Assembly (NCBI GenBank): GCA_947488935.1
Contig: CANLBN010000001.1
Coordinates: 124,001-188,000, forward strand
Direction: 5' to 3'
Length of the DNA stretch: 64,000 nt
Origin: an uncultured Pseudomonadales bacterium
GTDB lineage: Bacteria; Pseudomonadota; Gammaproteobacteria; Pseudomonadales; Cellvibrionaceae
Of the stretch, positions 63,011 through 64,000 are shown one piece after another (the first letter of the stretch is position 1; each line of letters begins with the position of its first letter). The position numbers were made by a program, and so were the translations under genes. The notes beneath the pieces were generated by a model, which saw only the letters and a list, made by a program, of their open reading frames with translations, did not search any database and was not told the origin of the DNA.

Positions 63011-63802
63011 TCATTTGACCGGGAAGCCAGCGCCTTTTGCAGCATTTTTTACTTTTGAATTAATAGATGTTGGTTGGTTAGAAATAACAAAACCATGCCA
63101 TATTTTTATACAGTTGACATCATCTTTCCTAGTCAATCTAAATTCAACAAGTTCATTGTTCAAAGGATCATAACCGACTCTACGCCTTTCATTTATAGGC
63201 ACAGCATTAGCTAAAGCAAATGTTGGATTTTTAGGTTCAGGAGAAATCCATTGATTACGACCATTTCGGTAACCCCGATTTCCATGCTTAGGATTAGGCT
63301 CATAAATATCTTTATAAACAGTACAACACTGTTCCCCAGAAGATGATGAGTTCGCCGCACTGTCCACTTGCTGAGAAGGGCCAGTCATCAAAAATGAAAT
63401 ACCTCCGAGCGTTCCTAATGTTGCTAGGGCCGCACCTGCACCGCAACCAGCTGGACCAGCCCAAGCACCAGCAACACAACCTGCCACAGCCTGTGCTGCC
63501 TCACCTGTGGGATCAGTATACTTTAGGGGATTAGCTTGACCATAAAGATACGTATTCGGCCCATCACCCAACCCAATTCTATCAGAAGTAATATACCTGC
63601 CCGTTTTGGGGTCGTAATACCTAAACCAGTTGTAATCTATTGCGTCTGACGCAACATCGTAGCTACATCCGCTACAGCCCCGATGCACTCTAGGATCGTT
63701 AGCCGCAAAACCCCGACAAACATCCAAGTCTAAAGTTACAACCCCCGACGCGGGTTTTGGCTTAACTTCACTGTTATTTAAGGTAAGGTTGATCGCTTCC
63801 AT
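63011..63802 (-). CDS. Orphan Rhs tip with C-terminal toxin domain (right copy)
   Basis: A 263-aa protein whose residues 1-100 equal those of the left tip (non-Rhs Cys-containing start, then the Rhs core ending NPLKYTDPTG). A hydrophobic Gly/Ala stretch follows (AGCVAGAWAGPAGCGAGAAL, about 105-140). The tip has PNPKHGNRGYRNGRNQWISP, NAVPINERRRVGYDPLNNELVEFRL and IKIWHGFVI near the end. The ERRRVGYD...WHG pattern resembles RNase-type toxin tips of other Rhs/CdiA proteins, but the activity is inferred only weakly. Confidence 0.72.
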   Translation of the reverse strand: MEAINLTLNNSEVKPKPASGVVTLDLDVCRGFAANDPRVHRGCSGCSYDVASDAIDYNWFRYYDPKTGRYITSDRIGLGDGPNTYLYGQANPLKYTDPTGEAAQAVAGCVAGAWAGPAGCGAGAALATLGTLGGISFLMTGPSQQVDSAANSSSSGEQCCTVYKDIYEPNPKHGNRGYRNGRNQWISPEPKNPTFALANAVPINERRRVGYDPLNNELVEFRLTRKDDVNCIKIWHGFVISNQPTSINSKVKNAAKGAGFPVK

Positions 63803-64000
63803 AACGGCGAGTGTAAACCATTGGTTTATAACGAGCCACTAAAATGGGAGTGCGTGTGTTTGCACTCGCTTTTTAGTGGCAACGTGCGGCACTGGGGGAT
63901 AAAAAGAACGCAAGCTAGACCCGCACGCATTCCTGTGAGCTAACTGATTGGCGGGGTTGGTTTTAGTCTTTTGTCTTTAGCAAGCACTTGCCCATTAGTG
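63540..64000. repeat. Long direct repeat, right copy (continues past the window)
   Basis: Identical to 56579-57039. It contains the first 87 codons of the right Rhs tip, the TAAACCA/TGGTTTA dyad, the GCCACTAAAA hairpin and the beginning of the structured non-coding region. Because it is cut by the window end, a second copy of the hairpin-rich region and T-arm-like sequence can be expected just downstream. Confidence 0.9.

Overview
The window looks like a chromosome segment of a low-to-moderate G+C marine-type gammaproteobacterium, most likely a member of the Cellvibrionales or a relative. This rests on gene content and order (metK-ahcY-metF-rsmE behind an ArsR/methyltransferase regulator, tkt-epd-pgk-fba, hisE-tatABC, a DctBD-controlled TRAP system). 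It is an inference, because no rRNA gene is present. I saw no complete tRNA or rRNA gene.

Layout. 1-1212: a lambda-P-like replication protein and a DUF2288 protein. 1281-8064 (minus): a C4-dicarboxylate TRAP transporter (dctPQM) with its two-component system dctBD; a near-consensus sigma-54 promoter and two activator-type repeats lie upstream of dctP. 8151-11106 (minus): parC and a membrane protein. 11276-14167: a chemoreceptor and an MFS transporter. 14215-19872 (minus): an S-adenosylmethionine-cycle operon, regulator - 50-residue Cys-rich protein - metK - ahcY - metF - rsmE, headed by a perfect 46-bp palindrome and divergent from cfa. 21250-26423: housekeeping and hypothetical genes. 26525-26649: a 125-bp MITE-like element with target-site duplication. 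26725-30553: a polar amino-acid ABC transporter (binding protein and two permeases, no ATPase) and a MazG-like gene.

30578-41263 is a complete type I-F CRISPR-Cas locus. The genes cas1, cas2-3, csy1, csy2, csy3 and cas6f lie on the minus strand. Two arrays flank them and point outward: one on the minus strand (18 repeats, the last five decayed) and one on the plus strand (16 repeats). The repeats differ slightly, the leaders are homologous, and each leader has an IHF-like site at the same distance from the first repeat. Two spacers encode protein motifs typical of DNA methyltransferases and tyrosine recombinases.

41356-54843 is mostly core genome: tkt, epd, pgk, fba, several DUF proteins, a PilZ protein, gpmI, hisE and tatABC. 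54844-64000 is an accessory region. Two orphan Rhs 'tips' share a 100-residue N-terminus and an identical upstream region (direct repeat of at least 461 bp, offset 6961 bp, running off the window). They carry unrelated C-terminal toxin domains, and each is followed by putative immunity gene(s) and a similar terminator. A G+C-rich, hairpin-dense, non-coding stretch of about 580 bp precedes the left tip and ends in a tRNA T-arm-like sequence. Between the tips sits a mobile-element-like block: tyrosine recombinase, a 982-residue CHC2/Toprim primase-ATPase, an XRE repressor transcribed divergently, and two small unknown genes. This Rhs-tip/structured-DNA/integrase-primase arrangement is the part of the window least explained by known features.
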